Below are positions 15,981 to 25,504 of a DNA stretch of 32,041 nt, piece by piece. Below the pieces are notes generated by a model. It saw nothing but the letters and a program-made list of their open reading frames with translations, was not told the DNA's origin and made no database searches. The position numbers and the translations under genes were made by a program. Location of the stretch: assembly GCF_005405165.1 (NCBI RefSeq), contig NZ_BJDN01000030.1, forward strand, positions 1-32,041, in the 5' to 3' direction. Position 1 is the first letter of the stretch; every line of letters starts with the position of its first letter. The stretch comes from Loigolactobacillus binensis. GTDB lineage: Bacteria > Bacillota > Bacilli > Lactobacillales > Lactobacillaceae.

Positions 15981-16993
15981 ATGGAAATCACAGAACTTTT
16001 TGCTATTCGTCTAGCTAATAGCGGCTTGTTACAGCCATTTTCGACGCTGCCGGCGGCACTGGCTAATACGGTAGGCGCCCAAAGTCAGCAGATCACTACC
16101 CCATTGATGAACATGGCGGTACGGACGACCAACCCAACGGCAGCCGCGTGGGCTAATTTGACCACGACCCATCAGATAGTGCGCGCCTGGGCCCAGCGCT
16201 GGACATTACAGGTCATGTGTCCCGCCGATCTACAATTAGTGCTCAGTGCGCGCGCCGGCGAACGGCTGCCCCGGCAGTATTATCTTGGTCAGACAGATTG
16301 GGTCAAGCAAACGGTGACCTGGTTAAAAACCGAATTAAACCAACAAAAAGCTTGGACACGTGCAGAATTCGATACATTATTGACCGCTCAATTGGCCCCG
16401 TTTAGCCGCAAAACTGGCTTACGCTACGTTATTTTACAATCCTTGATTGCGCAAGGGTACGGTTATTTTAGCGCCGCTTCCAGCACAACTAATTGGACTT
16501 TACAAATGACCACCCCAAAATTAATGGATCCAAAGCCGGCTATCACAGCCTTGATTCAACGCTATTTGACTGGTTTTGGGCCCGCCAGCCTGACAGATTT
16601 TGTTCGCTGGTCCGGCATTAAAATCTCCAGCGTACGTCCATTGTGGGCTAAGCTAGCCCAGACACAACCGCACTATCTTGTTCAAGGGCAGGCCTTATTA
16701 AGTATGACCGCCTATTCACCAGCAGAACTAGCCGCCTTGCTACACCAAGCACAAAACGCAACGCTGTTTACCGCCCGCTTTGATGCTTTGTTGACGGGCT
16801 ATGCTGCTAAAGGTTGGTTATTAACGCCGGCCAAGTCTGTGGCTATTGGACAGCCGAAAAGGCCTTGGTGACCGTCCATTATTGGCACCGTTTAACCAAG
16901 CAACAGCAACAACAATTAACGTTAAAATTTCGGCAGGCAGCGCCTTTTATGCGCGTGGCGTGCACGGCGGTTCGGTTTGAACCGCTCTGCTGA
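15981..16993 (+). pseudogene. Winged-helix DNA-binding domain protein (AlkZ-like, DUF1006), 3' frameshift
   Basis: The first 285 or so residues match the winged-helix/AlkZ-like family: a start of the L-F-A-I-R-L-A-N-S-G-L-L type, then repeated winged-helix units and R-F-D-A-L-L-T-G-Y-A near the C-terminus. The reading frame then fails around 16835-16843 and ends at 16871. A second frame continues from YWTAEKALVTVHYW to a TGA at 16991-16993. Adding one base joins them into about 337 residues, close to family length. Related proteins include glycosylases that unhook DNA crosslinks, but the function is not known for this subgroup. The start follows AAAGG at 8 bases. The lost tail is about 50 residues, so the truncated form might keep some activity. 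A base-call error is also possible. Confidence 0.75.
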
Positions 16994-17005
16994 TTTAAAA
17001 AAAGT

Positions 17006-17062
17006 AATTTAAAAACCAGCTCACCCCCCTGTCATAATGACAAGGAGTGAGCTGGTTTTTAT
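17006..17062. terminator. Strong bidirectional terminator between converging genes
   Basis: A perfect 14-bp stem (17011-17024 with 17047-17060) has A and T runs at its ends and an inner TGTCAT/ATGACA pairing. It lies between the winged-helix gene and the converging phosphoenolpyruvate synthase gene and should stop transcription from both. Confidence 0.93.
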
Positions 17063-17119
17063 AAGTGTAACGATCCAATGATTAAGCTTCAGTTACCTAG
17101 TGGCGCTACACCTTAATTT

Positions 17120-19510
17120 TCATTGCCAATCATAGTTAGTTGGATCCTGTAACCCGCGGCCAGTAGCCCGATCAAGCATGATCCGTTGTTCAAAGTGAGC
17201 AACATTGCGCTTAGTTTCTTTAACCATATCAGGATTGACCGAAACATAGTCGATACCACTTTGAATCAAGAAGTTGGTAAACTCTGGATATTCTGAAGGT
17301 GCTTGCCCACAGATTGATACCGTTTTACCATCCTTGTGTGCCGTTGCGATCAAGTGCCGAATCGCCCGTTTAACGGCTAAATTCCGTTCATCAAATAGAC
17401 TAGCCACTGTATCATTATTCCGATCACAGCCGAGAATCAACATGGCCAAATCATTGGACCCAATTGAGTAACCATCAATGAATTGATTGAATTGATCGGC
17501 CAGAATAATGTTAGCTGGGATCTCGGCCATCATATAAACCTTAAAGTCTGCATTGCGCACTAATCCTTCATCGCGCATGATCGTAGTGACCTTCTGTGCT
17601 TCAGTAACGGTCCGCACAAACGGAATCATCACGTTTAGGTTTTTCAAACCGAATTCATTCCGTACCTTTTTCACCGCTGCTAATTCAAGCTTGAAGGCGT
17701 TGATATACTTCGGATCATAGTAACGAGAAGCTCCCCGCCAGCCTAACAGATCAGCAGGTTCATGTGGTTCGTACTTTTCGCCACCCTTAAGCTTCCGGTA
17801 TTCGCTTGACTTAAAGTCCGACAGCCGTAGAATAACCGGCCGTGGTGCCATGGTCCGAACAACTTGGGCAATACCATCCGCTAACTGATCGACTACCTTT
17901 TCCGGATGACCTTGTTCAATTAAATATAGTGGATGCTCGTGAATATACGTCGTCCAAAGGAATTCTTCGCGCATCAAACCGACCCCATCAGCTGGCAAGG
18001 AAGCGTAACGTTCAGCCAACTCTGGATCGCCTAGGTTCATCATAACGCCAGTCGCAGTCGGTGCAAAGGTTTCCGCAACAACGGCTTGGCCGCTAGTTGC
18101 CGGCGCTGCTTTTTTCAGCATACCCGTCACTTTGCCACGGTAGACGACCCCGTTTTTAGCATCTACTGTGACGATATCCCCGTCCTTAAGGGCATCCGTG
18201 GCGGCCAAATTCTTACTCCGCGTCCCAACGATACAAGGAATCTGCATTTCACGGGAAACGATCGCGGCATGACAGGTCATGCCCCCATTATTGGTGACGA
18301 TCGCCGCCGCTTTTTTCATAGCCGGAACCCAATCAGGTGAAGTCATCAATGTGACTAAAACTTCGCCTTCTTTGAATTGATCGATGTCCTTCGGATCGTC
18401 AATGACATGGACGACCCCGCTAGCAAAACCAGGACTAGCTGGTAAGCCTCGTACCGCTACTTTGGCATCGGCTACGGCAACATCATCAGCTGTATCGTTG
18501 GTCTTTTCCTTATTACGCTGTGACCACACTGTTTCCGGCCGTGCTTGTACGATCCACAAGCGCTTCGTATTTGCATCCAAAGCGTACTCCATGTCCATAT
18601 AGCAACCATAGTGCTGCTCAATTTTCAAAACATAATCCGCCAGTTCAACCACTTGACTATCCGTCAACGCAGGTTGCTCTTGTAACTCAGCTGGCACCGC
18701 TTGCTCCTGTGTCCCACCATCAGGTAATCGAACTAATTCAACAGATTGTTTGATGATATTCTTTTCAACGATTTTCAGCGTTTTTTTGTCGATCACAAAA
18801 TGATCAGGTGTGACTTTACCTAAAACAATGTACTCACCTAAACCATAGATAGCATCGATCACGATCTGCGAATCATCACCAGTGGCAACATTCACGGAGA
18901 ACATTACCCCGGATGCCTCGGAAAAGACCATCATTTGAATGGCTGCTGAAAGTGCAACCTTTTCCTGTGGAAAATTCTGTTTATGGCGGTAATAGGTCGC
19001 ACGGTCAGTAAACAGTGAAGAATAGCACTGTTTGACCCGGTCAACAACATCCGCAGCCCCCTTGATATTCAAGTAAGACTCTTGCTGCCCGGCAAATGAA
19101 GCATCAGGCAGATCCTCAGCCGTTGCAGAAGAACGGATCGCAACAAAAGGATCATTCTGCCCCACCTTAGCAGCTAGCTCAGCGTATCCTTGCTTGATAT
19201 CATTTGCCAGATCTTCTGGCATTGTGGCCCCAACGATCAAGTTACGGATCTGCTCACAGGTCGTGCGCAGTTCATCCGAATTTTCATAATCCTTGATTCC
19301 ATCAAGCAAAGCATTGACCTGTTCATTTAACCCCGTTTGATCCATAAAGTAGCGATAAGCCCGCGCGGTCGTGGCAAAACCATATGGTACTGGAATATCC
19401 ATTGAAGAAGTCATTTCCCCTAACGATGAAGACTTACCACCTACTAGGTTAACATCCTCACGGTGCAGTTCATTAAACCATAAAACATTTGCCGTATCCC
19501 GACTACTCAT
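17120..19510 (-). CDS. ppsA: Phosphoenolpyruvate synthase
   Basis: The 796-residue protein has the full PEP synthase order. First is an N-terminal ATP-grasp nucleotide-binding domain (V-G-G-K-S-S-S-L-G-E and R-S-S-A-T-A-E-D-L-P-D). Next is the central swivelling domain with the phosphorylated His in G-G-M-T-C-H-A-A-I-V-S-R-E. Last is a C-terminal PEP/pyruvate TIM barrel with Cys in S-I-C-G-Q-A-P-S. It converts pyruvate and ATP to phosphoenolpyruvate, AMP and phosphate, a gluconeogenic step that suits growth on lactate or pyruvate. ATG 19510 follows AGGGAGG. The gene stands alone. A cre-like sequence about 60-75 bases upstream (19571-19584, two mismatches to consensus) hints at catabolite control. 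No PEP synthase regulatory protein gene is adjacent. Confidence 0.95.
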   Translation of the reverse strand: MSSRDTANVLWFNELHREDVNLVGGKSSSLGEMTSSMDIPVPYGFATTARAYRYFMDQTGLNEQVNALLDGIKDYENSDELRTTCEQIRNLIVGATMPEDLANDIKQGYAELAAKVGQNDPFVAIRSSATAEDLPDASFAGQQESYLNIKGAADVVDRVKQCYSSLFTDRATYYRHKQNFPQEKVALSAAIQMMVFSEASGVMFSVNVATGDDSQIVIDAIYGLGEYIVLGKVTPDHFVIDKKTLKIVEKNIIKQSVELVRLPDGGTQEQAVPAELQEQPALTDSQVVELADYVLKIEQHYGCYMDMEYALDANTKRLWIVQARPETVWSQRNKEKTNDTADDVAVADAKVAVRGLPASPGFASGVVHVIDDPKDIDQFKEGEVLVTLMTSPDWVPAMKKAAAIVTNNGGMTCHAAIVSREMQIPCIVGTRSKNLAATDALKDGDIVTVDAKNGVVYRGKVTGMLKKAAPATSGQAVVAETFAPTATGVMMNLGDPELAERYASLPADGVGLMREEFLWTTYIHEHPLYLIEQGHPEKVVDQLADGIAQVVRTMAPRPVILRLSDFKSSEYRKLKGGEKYEPHEPADLLGWRGASRYYDPKYINAFKLELAAVKKVRNEFGLKNLNVMIPFVRTVTEAQKVTTIMRDEGLVRNADFKVYMMAEIPANIILADQFNQFIDGYSIGSNDLAMLILGCDRNNDTVASLFDERNLAVKRAIRHLIATAHKDGKTVSICGQAPSEYPEFTNFLIQSGIDYVSVNPDMVKETKRNVAHFEQRIMLDRATGRGLQDPTNYDWQ

Positions 19511-19950
19511 GAAATTACCTCCCTGTAATTAATCACTTGAATTTTATCGTTCGCAAACGCTGATCGTTCCGGAAACCGATTACATTCGCTCATTACATTG
19601 TAAATCAACTTGAGCTAAAGGGAAAGTTAAATTCTTTACCTTTAGGGTTTTCCACTACTTAATTAACAGTGTTTCACGCTTCTACCTTTAAAAAAACGCT
19701 ATTATTTTTAGACTAATAGTTGCCAACAAGCAGTGCTATTAAGCGTTATCACAGCTGATAGTGCTGTTATTTAATTTAAAATTTCAGGCTTAAATAAGTT
19801 GGGCTAGGCTTTATCCATTTGGCATATACCAATTTAAAATTTTAGTATTTTTCCGTCTAAGCTTAACCAGTGGCTAAATTAGCGCCTGTCAATCCAGCTA
19901 ATACTGGTTGGAATAATAATTTTAAATTACTTGATCAGATTTAGGCACAG
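19511..19950. other. AT-rich upstream region of ppsA
   Basis: No gene is visible. It holds a cre-like site GGAAACCGATTACA (19571-19584) and a near-perfect 12-base inverted repeat, CTAAAGGGAAAG (19615-19626) and CTTTACCTTTAG (19634-19645), with one mismatch and a 7-base spacer. Both are plausible control sites for ppsA. No regulator can be named. Confidence 0.45.
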
Positions 19951-19991
19951 CAAAACCCTCGCTATTGAATTTTGCTCCAACATCGAGGGTT
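19951..19991 (-). terminator. Terminator of the argCJBDF operon
   Basis: An 8-bp stem AACCCTCG/CGAGGGTT (19954-19961 with 19984-19991) with a 22-base loop is followed on the minus strand by TTTTG. It lies about 50 bases past the argF stop codon. Confidence 0.75.
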
Positions 19992-20042
19992 AATTTGTAG
20001 GTAACTTTTTTGCTCAATTAACTTGTTCGGACAGACCGAGCA

Positions 20043-21062
20043 CTAGTCAAATAGTTGATCAGGAATAAATAGATCGCCTAAAGTTGCGGCCATAATGGCT
20101 TTGATCGAATGGAGGCGGTTTTCAGCTTCTTGGAACACCACGGCTTGTTCGCTATTGAAAACATCGTCGGTAATTTCCAAAGCAGTGACGCCGAATTCAT
20201 CCTCCAACGCCTGACCGACCACCGTATTTTTATCGTGGTAAGCCGGTAAGCAATGCATAATGATCGTATCCGCTTTTCCTGTTTTGGCAACTAAATTCGC
20301 ATTGATCTGGTAAGGCAATAATTGTTTGATCCGTTCTTGGGGTGCAACATCCTCACCCATAGAGATCCAAACGTCGGTGTAAAGTGCGTCCGCTCCGGCA
20401 ACAGCTTCTTCCGGATCAGCTGTGATCAACACTTCACTGCCACTTTTAGCCGCTGCCGCTTTGGCCATGGCAACAACATCTGCGCTAGGTTGCAAAGCTG
20501 CCGGAGCACCAATATGGATATTAACGCCTAATAATGCCGCCGTGACGAGTAAAGAATTCCCCATATTGTTGCGACCGTCGCCAACATAAGTCAAAGTCAG
20601 GCCTTGCAAATGGCCAAAATGTTCCTTCAACGTCATAAAGTCGGCGATCATTTGGGTTGGGTGCCACTGATCAGTTAAACCATTCCACACCGGCACACCA
20701 CTGTATTGCGCTAATTGTTCTACTGTATCTTGGGCAAAGCCGCGGTATTCAATACCATCAAACATTGCGCCTAAAACCTTCGCCGTATCCGCAGTGGATT
20801 CTTTTTTACCAAATTGAATATCGTTTTTACCTAAGAATTCTGGATGCGCGCCAAGATCAACGGCGGCGACAGTAAAGGCCGAGCGTGTACGCGTTGAAGT
20901 TTTTTCAAACAGCAAAGCAATATTTTTGCCTTGTAAATAATGGTGGGGAATATGCTGCTGCTTCAATTGTTTCAAATGAATCGCAAAATCGATCAAATAC
21001 GTTAATTCGCTGGGGGTAAAATCGATTTCTTTTAATAAAGAACGCTTAGCAAAATGATTCAT
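20043..21062 (-). CDS. argF: Ornithine carbamoyltransferase
   Basis: The 339-residue enzyme joins ornithine and carbamoyl phosphate to give citrulline. The carbamoyl phosphate site S-T-R-T-R is in [12 protein letters not shown], and the ornithine-site motif H-C-L-P is near residue 270. ATG 21062 follows AAAGGAGG, and argD ends 14 bases earlier. Its place at the end of argCJBDF, with carAB nearby to supply carbamoyl phosphate, marks it as the biosynthetic enzyme. No arginine deiminase genes are present here. argG and argH, which would finish arginine synthesis, are not in the window. Confidence 0.96.
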   Translation of the reverse strand: MNHFAKRSLLKEIDFTPSELTYLIDFAIHLKQLKQQHIPHHYLQGKNIALLFEKTSTRTRSAFTVAAVDLGAHPEFLGKNDIQFGKKESTADTAKVLGAMFDGIEYRGFAQDTVEQLAQYSGVPVWNGLTDQWHPTQMIADFMTLKEHFGHLQGLTLTYVGDGRNNMGNSLLVTAALLGVNIHIGAPAALQPSADVVAMAKAAAAKSGSEVLITADPEEAVAGADALYTDVWISMGEDVAPQERIKQLLPYQINANLVAKTGKADTIIMHCLPAYHDKNTVVGQALEDEFGVTALEITDDVFNSEQAVVFQEAENRLHSIKAIMAATLGDLFIPDQLFD

Positions 21063-21076
21063 TAGGTGGACCTCCT

Positions 21077-22207
21077 TTATTTCGACAGAACCTGCTTGAT
21101 TTTAGCGACGCCGGTAGCCAACTGCTCTGTCGTGATCGTTAATGGTGGCAGTAGCCGCAAAGTATCATGTTTAGCCGACAATGTCAGTAAATGTTCCTGC
21201 TGTAGGGCGGTCACTACTGGTCCAACTGGTACTGTCAAATGGATCCCTTGCATCAGGCCTAAGCCTGTAATGCCGTTGACCGTTGCTAATGGCGCTAATT
21301 CAGTTTGTAATAACTGCTCAAGGTAGGCCGCCTTAGTCTGCACCTGCGCCAAAAATGCTGGCGTCAGCTGCGTCAATACCGCTTTAGCGGCAGCCATTGC
21401 TAATTTATTGCCACCAAAAGTAGTGCCGTGACTACCCGGATTAAAGGCCGTGGCCAATGCAGCGTTGCCGATCAGTGCACCAACTGGAATTCCGTTGGCC
21501 AAGCCTTTAGCGGTGGTCACAATATCGGGTTGCAGGCCATAATGCTGATAAGCAAAAAGTTGGCCGGTGCGACCGTTACCTGTTTGAACTTCGTCAATGA
21601 TCAATAAGACTTGTTCCTGTTGGCATTTAGCGGCCACGCTTTTAAGCCAAGCACCGCTGGCGGGATTAACTCCACCTTCGCCTTGCACAACTTCTAAGAT
21701 CACCGCCGCTAAATCAGCCGTGATCTGTGGTAAAGCGGCAGGATCATTGTAAGGCGCAAAGCTGATCTCTGGTACCAACGGACCAAACCCCGCCTGGATC
21801 GCTGGATTATCGGTCATTGATAAGGAGCCATAAGTCCGACCGTGAAAGCTATCACTAAAGGCAAGAACGGCGCTTTTACCCGTGGCTTTACGTGCTAATT
21901 TTAGGGCCGCTTCATTAGCCTCAGTTCCTGAATTACAGAAGAAAACTAATTTATCAGCATCGCCGACCAACAAAGTGGCGACATCTTCTTGTAATTGGCT
22001 GGCGTACAGATTCGACGTATGCCAAATCTTTTGCGCCTGTTGGGCCACCGCCGTTTGTACGGCAGCGTTACTATAACCGAGGTTGCACACCCCAATGCCG
22101 CTGGTGAAATCCAAATAAGTAGTTGCTTGATCATCGGTCAAGTAACAATCATGACCGCTAACGATATCGAAGGGATACCGCGCGTAGGTAGGAAATAATT
22201 TACTCAT
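21077..22207 (-). CDS. argD: Acetylornithine aminotransferase
   Basis: This 376-residue class III aminotransferase is PLP-dependent. The PLP lysine is in [14 protein letters not shown], and the cofactor-contacting Asp is in [13 protein letters not shown]. It makes N-acetylornithine from N-acetylglutamate semialdehyde and glutamate. The start overlaps the argB stop by 4 bases (ATGA type), which implies coupled translation. argF follows after 14 bases. The length is typical of the short ArgD group. Confidence 0.95.
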   Translation of the reverse strand: MSKLFPTYARYPFDIVSGHDCYLTDDQATTYLDFTSGIGVCNLGYSNAAVQTAVAQQAQKIWHTSNLYASQLQEDVATLLVGDADKLVFFCNSGTEANEAALKLARKATGKSAVLAFSDSFHGRTYGSLSMTDNPAIQAGFGPLVPEISFAPYNDPAALPQITADLAAVILEVVQGEGGVNPASGAWLKSVAAKCQQEQVLLIIDEVQTGNGRTGQLFAYQHYGLQPDIVTTAKGLANGIPVGALIGNAALATAFNPGSHGTTFGGNKLAMAAAKAVLTQLTPAFLAQVQTKAAYLEQLLQTELAPLATVNGITGLGLMQGIHLTVPVGPVVTALQQEHLLTLSAKHDTLRLLPPLTITTEQLATGVAKIKQVLSK

Positions 22208-22959
22208 TGTGCCATCCCTGCTTTCTGTGTAATAAAGGCGGTGCCAGTGTGGGTCAGATCATCCGTGATAAAAGCCTGTTGCACACCCTGGTTCAACGCT
22301 GCAAATGCTGCCTTGATCTTCGGCGTCATCCCACTTTTGATCACATCAGTAGCGATCAAGGTATGCGCTTTTTGCTGGGATAATTCTGGTAATACCTCAC
22401 CAGCAGATAAGACACCTGGCACATCCGTTAACAGCACTAATTTCTTGGCGTTAAGCTTGGTTGCGATCGCAGCCGCCGCTGTGTCCGCATTAACGTTGAG
22501 CCAATGGCCATCCGCGGTTTGAGCTAAAGGCGCTAATACCCCGATCTGGCGGTTAAGAACCGGCGTCAACCAGTTACTATTCAATTGATCGACTACCCCA
22601 ACTTCACCGTAAATATTTTGATTTAAATAATGTCCCCGTAATAGATGATTGCAACCGGCGTTTAAACCGATCACCGGTAGATCATGGGCACTTAGTTTAC
22701 TTAATAATTCCGGCTGGACCAAACCAAGTAGCACAGCCTTAGTCAGCTCTAATGTCGCCTCATCTGTCACCCGGACACCGGCAATTTTTTTGACGGCTAA
22801 ATGGAGCTTTTGACTAAGCTGTGAAATTTTAGGGCCGCCGCCGTGAACGATCAAAATTTGTTGACCTTGTTGGCGCCATTGTGCTAATTGTTGAAAAAAG
22901 CTGTCCGGCAATTGGGCAACGGCATTGCCGCCGATTTTAATCACGATGATTTGACTCAT
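22204..22959 (-). CDS. argB: Acetylglutamate kinase
   Basis: The 251-residue amino-acid kinase-fold enzyme phosphorylates N-acetylglutamate. It has the N-terminal K-I-G-G-N-A motif, the H-G-G-G-P-K-I phosphate loop, and the L-L-T-D-V-P-G-V-L nucleotide site. It lacks the N-terminal helix of the arginine-inhibited hexameric type, so feedback inhibition at this step is not expected, in line with an ArgJ-based cyclic pathway (known for the families; inferred here). The start follows AGGAGGAG. A 103-base gap separates it from argJ. Confidence 0.95.
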   Translation of the reverse strand: MSQIIVIKIGGNAVAQLPDSFFQQLAQWRQQGQQILIVHGGGPKISQLSQKLHLAVKKIAGVRVTDEATLELTKAVLLGLVQPELLSKLSAHDLPVIGLNAGCNHLLRGHYLNQNIYGEVGVVDQLNSNWLTPVLNRQIGVLAPLAQTADGHWLNVNADTAAAAIATKLNAKKLVLLTDVPGVLSAGEVLPELSQQKAHTLIATDVIKSGMTPKIKAAFAALNQGVQQAFITDDLTHTGTAFITQKAGMAQ

Positions 22960-23062
22960 GCTGACTCCTCCTAGATAAAATAATATGCTTCAAACCCCTA
23001 GTGGGCATTTTTTTAATGACTTGGTTTGACTAAAGACTCTATTGGTTACCACTGGCTTATTT

Positions 23063-24259
23063 TTAGCTATGGTAAGTCGCGTTGATCTTGACGTAATCAT
23101 AGGTCAGATCACAACCCCAAGCCTGTCCATGACCAGTACCGTTGTGTAATTCAACGTTGAGCGTGATCACCTTGGCCGCCAAAGCCTTCGTCAAAGTGGT
23201 TACCTCCGTTGACCCCGCTTGACTGGCTTGAATCAAGGGTAAATCGTTTAAAGTCACATCAACTGCAGACAGATCTAGATGAGCATTGGTTTGCCCAATG
23301 GCCACCATGATCCGTCCCCAATTCGGATCTTCCCCATAGATGGCTGCTTTAACTAAGTTAGAGCCGACGATCGCTTTAGCGACTTGTTGACCTTCAAAGT
23401 CCGACCAAGCGCCAGCCACGTTCACGGCAACTAACTTAGTGGCGCCTTCACCATCGGCCGCAATTTTCTTAGCCAATTCGCCTAAAACATAAGTGAAAGC
23501 TGCAGTAAAGGTGGCGTAATCGGCAGAACCGGCCGTCAAAGGTTGATTACCGGCAGCTCCGTTAGCTAATACGGTCACCATATCGTTAGTTGACGTATCA
23601 CCATCAACCGTGATCTGGTTAAAGGTCGTGTCGGTAGCCTGGCTGAGTAGCGCTTGTAATAAATACCCATCAATCGCCGCGTCCGTGGTGACAAAACCGA
23701 GCATCGTTGCCATATTAGGATGAATCATCCCTGAGCCTTTACAAAAACCGCTAATGGTGATCTTTTTGCCAGCTAGTTCGCAAGTCACCGCTACGGTTTT
23801 AGCGTGGGTATCAGTGGTCAAAACGGCCGTCGTCACTTTATGATTATCCGTTAATTGTAACTGTGCGATTCCGTTGGCGATCACCTTCATCGGCAATAAT
23901 TCGCCAATAATACCAGTGGAAGCCACCCCGACAAGCGCGGTGCTTAACCCTAATTTAGTGGCCGCTAGTTGTTGCATTTGTTGGGCGTCCTTTTCACCTT
24001 GGGCACCGGTACAAGAATTAGCATTGGCGCTGTTCAAAACGATGGCCTGCAATTGATGTTGCTGATTGATCGTCTGTTTCGTTAATTTAGTGGGGGCCGC
24101 CTGAAATTGATTGGTCGTGTAAACACCAGCAGCTGCAGCAGGTGTTTCTGAATACAGCCACCCCATATCTAATTTTTCTTGACGTAACCCAGCGTGAACA
24201 CCGTCAGCTTTAAAACCTTGGGGCCAGGTAAATGGGATTTCTGTATAATTTGCTTGCAT
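23063..24259 (-). CDS. argJ: Bifunctional ornithine acetyltransferase/N-acetylglutamate synthase
   Basis: The 398-residue protein has the ArgJ self-cleavage signature G-M-I-H-P-N-M-A-T-M-L-G, where the Thr becomes the N-terminal nucleophile of the beta chain. ArgJ moves the acetyl group from acetylornithine to glutamate, so the cycle recycles acetyl groups. Some members also use acetyl-CoA. No separate argA or argE is seen here, which fits the cyclic pathway. The start has GGAGAGA upstream, and argC ends 23 bases before it. Confidence 0.95.
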   Translation of the reverse strand: MQANYTEIPFTWPQGFKADGVHAGLRQEKLDMGWLYSETPAAAAGVYTTNQFQAAPTKLTKQTINQQHQLQAIVLNSANANSCTGAQGEKDAQQMQQLAATKLGLSTALVGVASTGIIGELLPMKVIANGIAQLQLTDNHKVTTAVLTTDTHAKTVAVTCELAGKKITISGFCKGSGMIHPNMATMLGFVTTDAAIDGYLLQALLSQATDTTFNQITVDGDTSTNDMVTVLANGAAGNQPLTAGSADYATFTAAFTYVLGELAKKIAADGEGATKLVAVNVAGAWSDFEGQQVAKAIVGSNLVKAAIYGEDPNWGRIMVAIGQTNAHLDLSAVDVTLNDLPLIQASQAGSTEVTTLTKALAAKVITLNVELHNGTGHGQAWGCDLTYDYVKINATYHS

Positions 24260-24282
24260 AATTTCTCTCCTTCATTAAATCG

Positions 24283-25314
24283 TTATGGCATGACCGTGGC
24301 CAGTTGTAGCCCAGCGGTTGCAGCAAAGCCAAAATATTGGTTAAAGTTCTGTAACGCTTGCCCCGCAGCACCCTTCAGTAAGTTATCAATCACACTAACG
24401 ACTAAAACGGTGTGGGTAATGGGATTGTAGCTAAGGCCTAAATCGCAAAAATTAGTGCCAACAACTTCCTTTAAGGTTGGCAACTGAGCGTTAGGTAAAA
24501 CCCGGACAAATGTGTGCTCTGCGTAAGTATTGTTAAAGGCCTGCGTTAATTGTGCTGTAGTCACGCCGGAAGCAACTTTGGCGTAGATCGTCGCCATGAT
24601 CCCCCGGGTGATCGGTAGTAGCGTCGTTGTAAATTGGATCGCCGGGATCTGTTCATCCCAAATTTGTAATTGTTGCATGATCTCAGGAATATGTTGGTGC
24701 TGATTCACTTTATAAAGTTGTAAATTTTCATTGGTTTGACTGAAATGGGTGCTGGTGGCGAGTTTCTTGCCGGCACCAGATGTTCCTGACTTAGCGTCAA
24801 CAATAATACTGTCCGGAACCACTAAATGTTGTTGGGCCAGTGGCGCTAAACCGAGTAAGGTCGCCGTGGCGTAACAGCCAGGATTGGCAATATACGAATG
24901 TCCAGCCGCATTAGCAAATTCGACTAAGCCGTAATGGCTGTGCTGTAAGGCACTTACTGCCGGTGCCGGCTTGTGATACCACTTGGTAAACACTTGTGGA
25001 TCCTGCAACCGATAATCACCAGACAAATCGATCACGGGAAAATTGGCGGCGATAAATGGGGCCGCTAATTTGGTCGTTACGCCGGCCGAAGTTGCGAAGA
25101 AAATCACGTCGCAGTTGGCCATGACCGTGGCTGCATCCAATGGTTCGATCATTGTATGATCACCGATAAAATTAGGAACTGCTTCTACTAAAGGTTGCGG
25201 CTGGCTATCCGAACGACCGAACAAGCGAATCGTCGCCACCTCAGGATGTTGCTGTAATAATTGATATAAAACCACGCCACTATAACCGGTAACGCCGACT
25301 AAAGCTGCGTTCAT
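24283..25314 (-). CDS. argC: N-acetyl-gamma-glutamyl-phosphate reductase
   Basis: The 343-residue protein has the NADPH motif G-V-T-G-Y-S-G-V near the N-terminus and the catalytic Cys in N-P-G-C-Y-A-T-A. It reduces N-acetylglutamyl phosphate to the semialdehyde. The frame extends to a GTG at 25323, but ATG 25314 has AAAGGCGG 9 bases upstream and is chosen. It is the first gene of argCJBDF. Its roughly 250-base leader carries an intrinsic terminator and a possible Arg-containing leader peptide, suggesting transcription attenuation. An ArgR-like box lies further upstream. Confidence 0.95.
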   Translation of the reverse strand: MNAALVGVTGYSGVVLYQLLQQHPEVATIRLFGRSDSQPQPLVEAVPNFIGDHTMIEPLDAATVMANCDVIFFATSAGVTTKLAAPFIAANFPVIDLSGDYRLQDPQVFTKWYHKPAPAVSALQHSHYGLVEFANAAGHSYIANPGCYATATLLGLAPLAQQHLVVPDSIIVDAKSGTSGAGKKLATSTHFSQTNENLQLYKVNQHQHIPEIMQQLQIWDEQIPAIQFTTTLLPITRGIMATIYAKVASGVTTAQLTQAFNNTYAEHTFVRVLPNAQLPTLKEVVGTNFCDLGLSYNPITHTVLVVSVIDNLLKGAAGQALQNFNQYFGFAATAGLQLATVMP

Positions 25315-25372
25315 GTCCCTCACCGCCTTTATTTATATGGATAGTTTTTAAACTTAACTAGCTTAAATGTGT

Positions 25373-25404
25373 TAAAAAAAGCAGATCCTTGCGGCTAGCT
25401 CTGC
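25373..25404 (-). terminator. Attenuator terminator in the argC leader
   Basis: On the minus strand GCAGA (25400-25404) and TCTGC (25381-25385) enclose a 14-base segment with an inner CC/GG pair and run into seven T residues (complement of 25374-25380). It lies 59 bases before the argC start and well downstream of the probable promoter, so it would end transcription before the operon unless it is overridden. Confidence 0.7.
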
Positions 25405-25454
25405 AAACCAAACGCATCAATACGTCTCCCATCGCTTGTTAGCCGATACACCAT
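25395..25454 (-). CDS. Possible Arg-rich leader peptide of argCJBDF
   Basis: A 19-codon frame, MVYRLTSDGRRIDAFGLQS, starts at ATG 25454 behind AAAAAGGG (10 bases away) and ends with TAG inside the attenuator hairpin. It has three Arg codons (CGG, AGA, CGT), two of them adjacent. CGGCTA at its fourth and fifth codons can pair with TAGCCG in the hairpin loop region, which would give a competing structure. The arrangement is classic for translation-coupled attenuation, but short open frames also occur by chance, and the direction of the response is not clear. Confidence 0.4.
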   Translation of the reverse strand: MVYRLTSDGRRIDAFGLQS

Positions 25455-25504
25455 AATCCGAACGCCCTTTTTAAGCACTCTTCATGAATTTTTAATCAAA
25501 CTAT

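Noticed and set aside
22960..23062. Terminator between argJ and argB
   Set aside because: The CCC/GGG pairing with a T-run is oriented for the plus strand, where no gene ends. On the coding strand there is no U-tail.
25324..25500. T-box riboswitch in the argC leader
   Set aside because: No AGGGTGG-like T-box sequence or specifier stem is visible. The leader is short, and a leader-peptide frame fits the terminator better.
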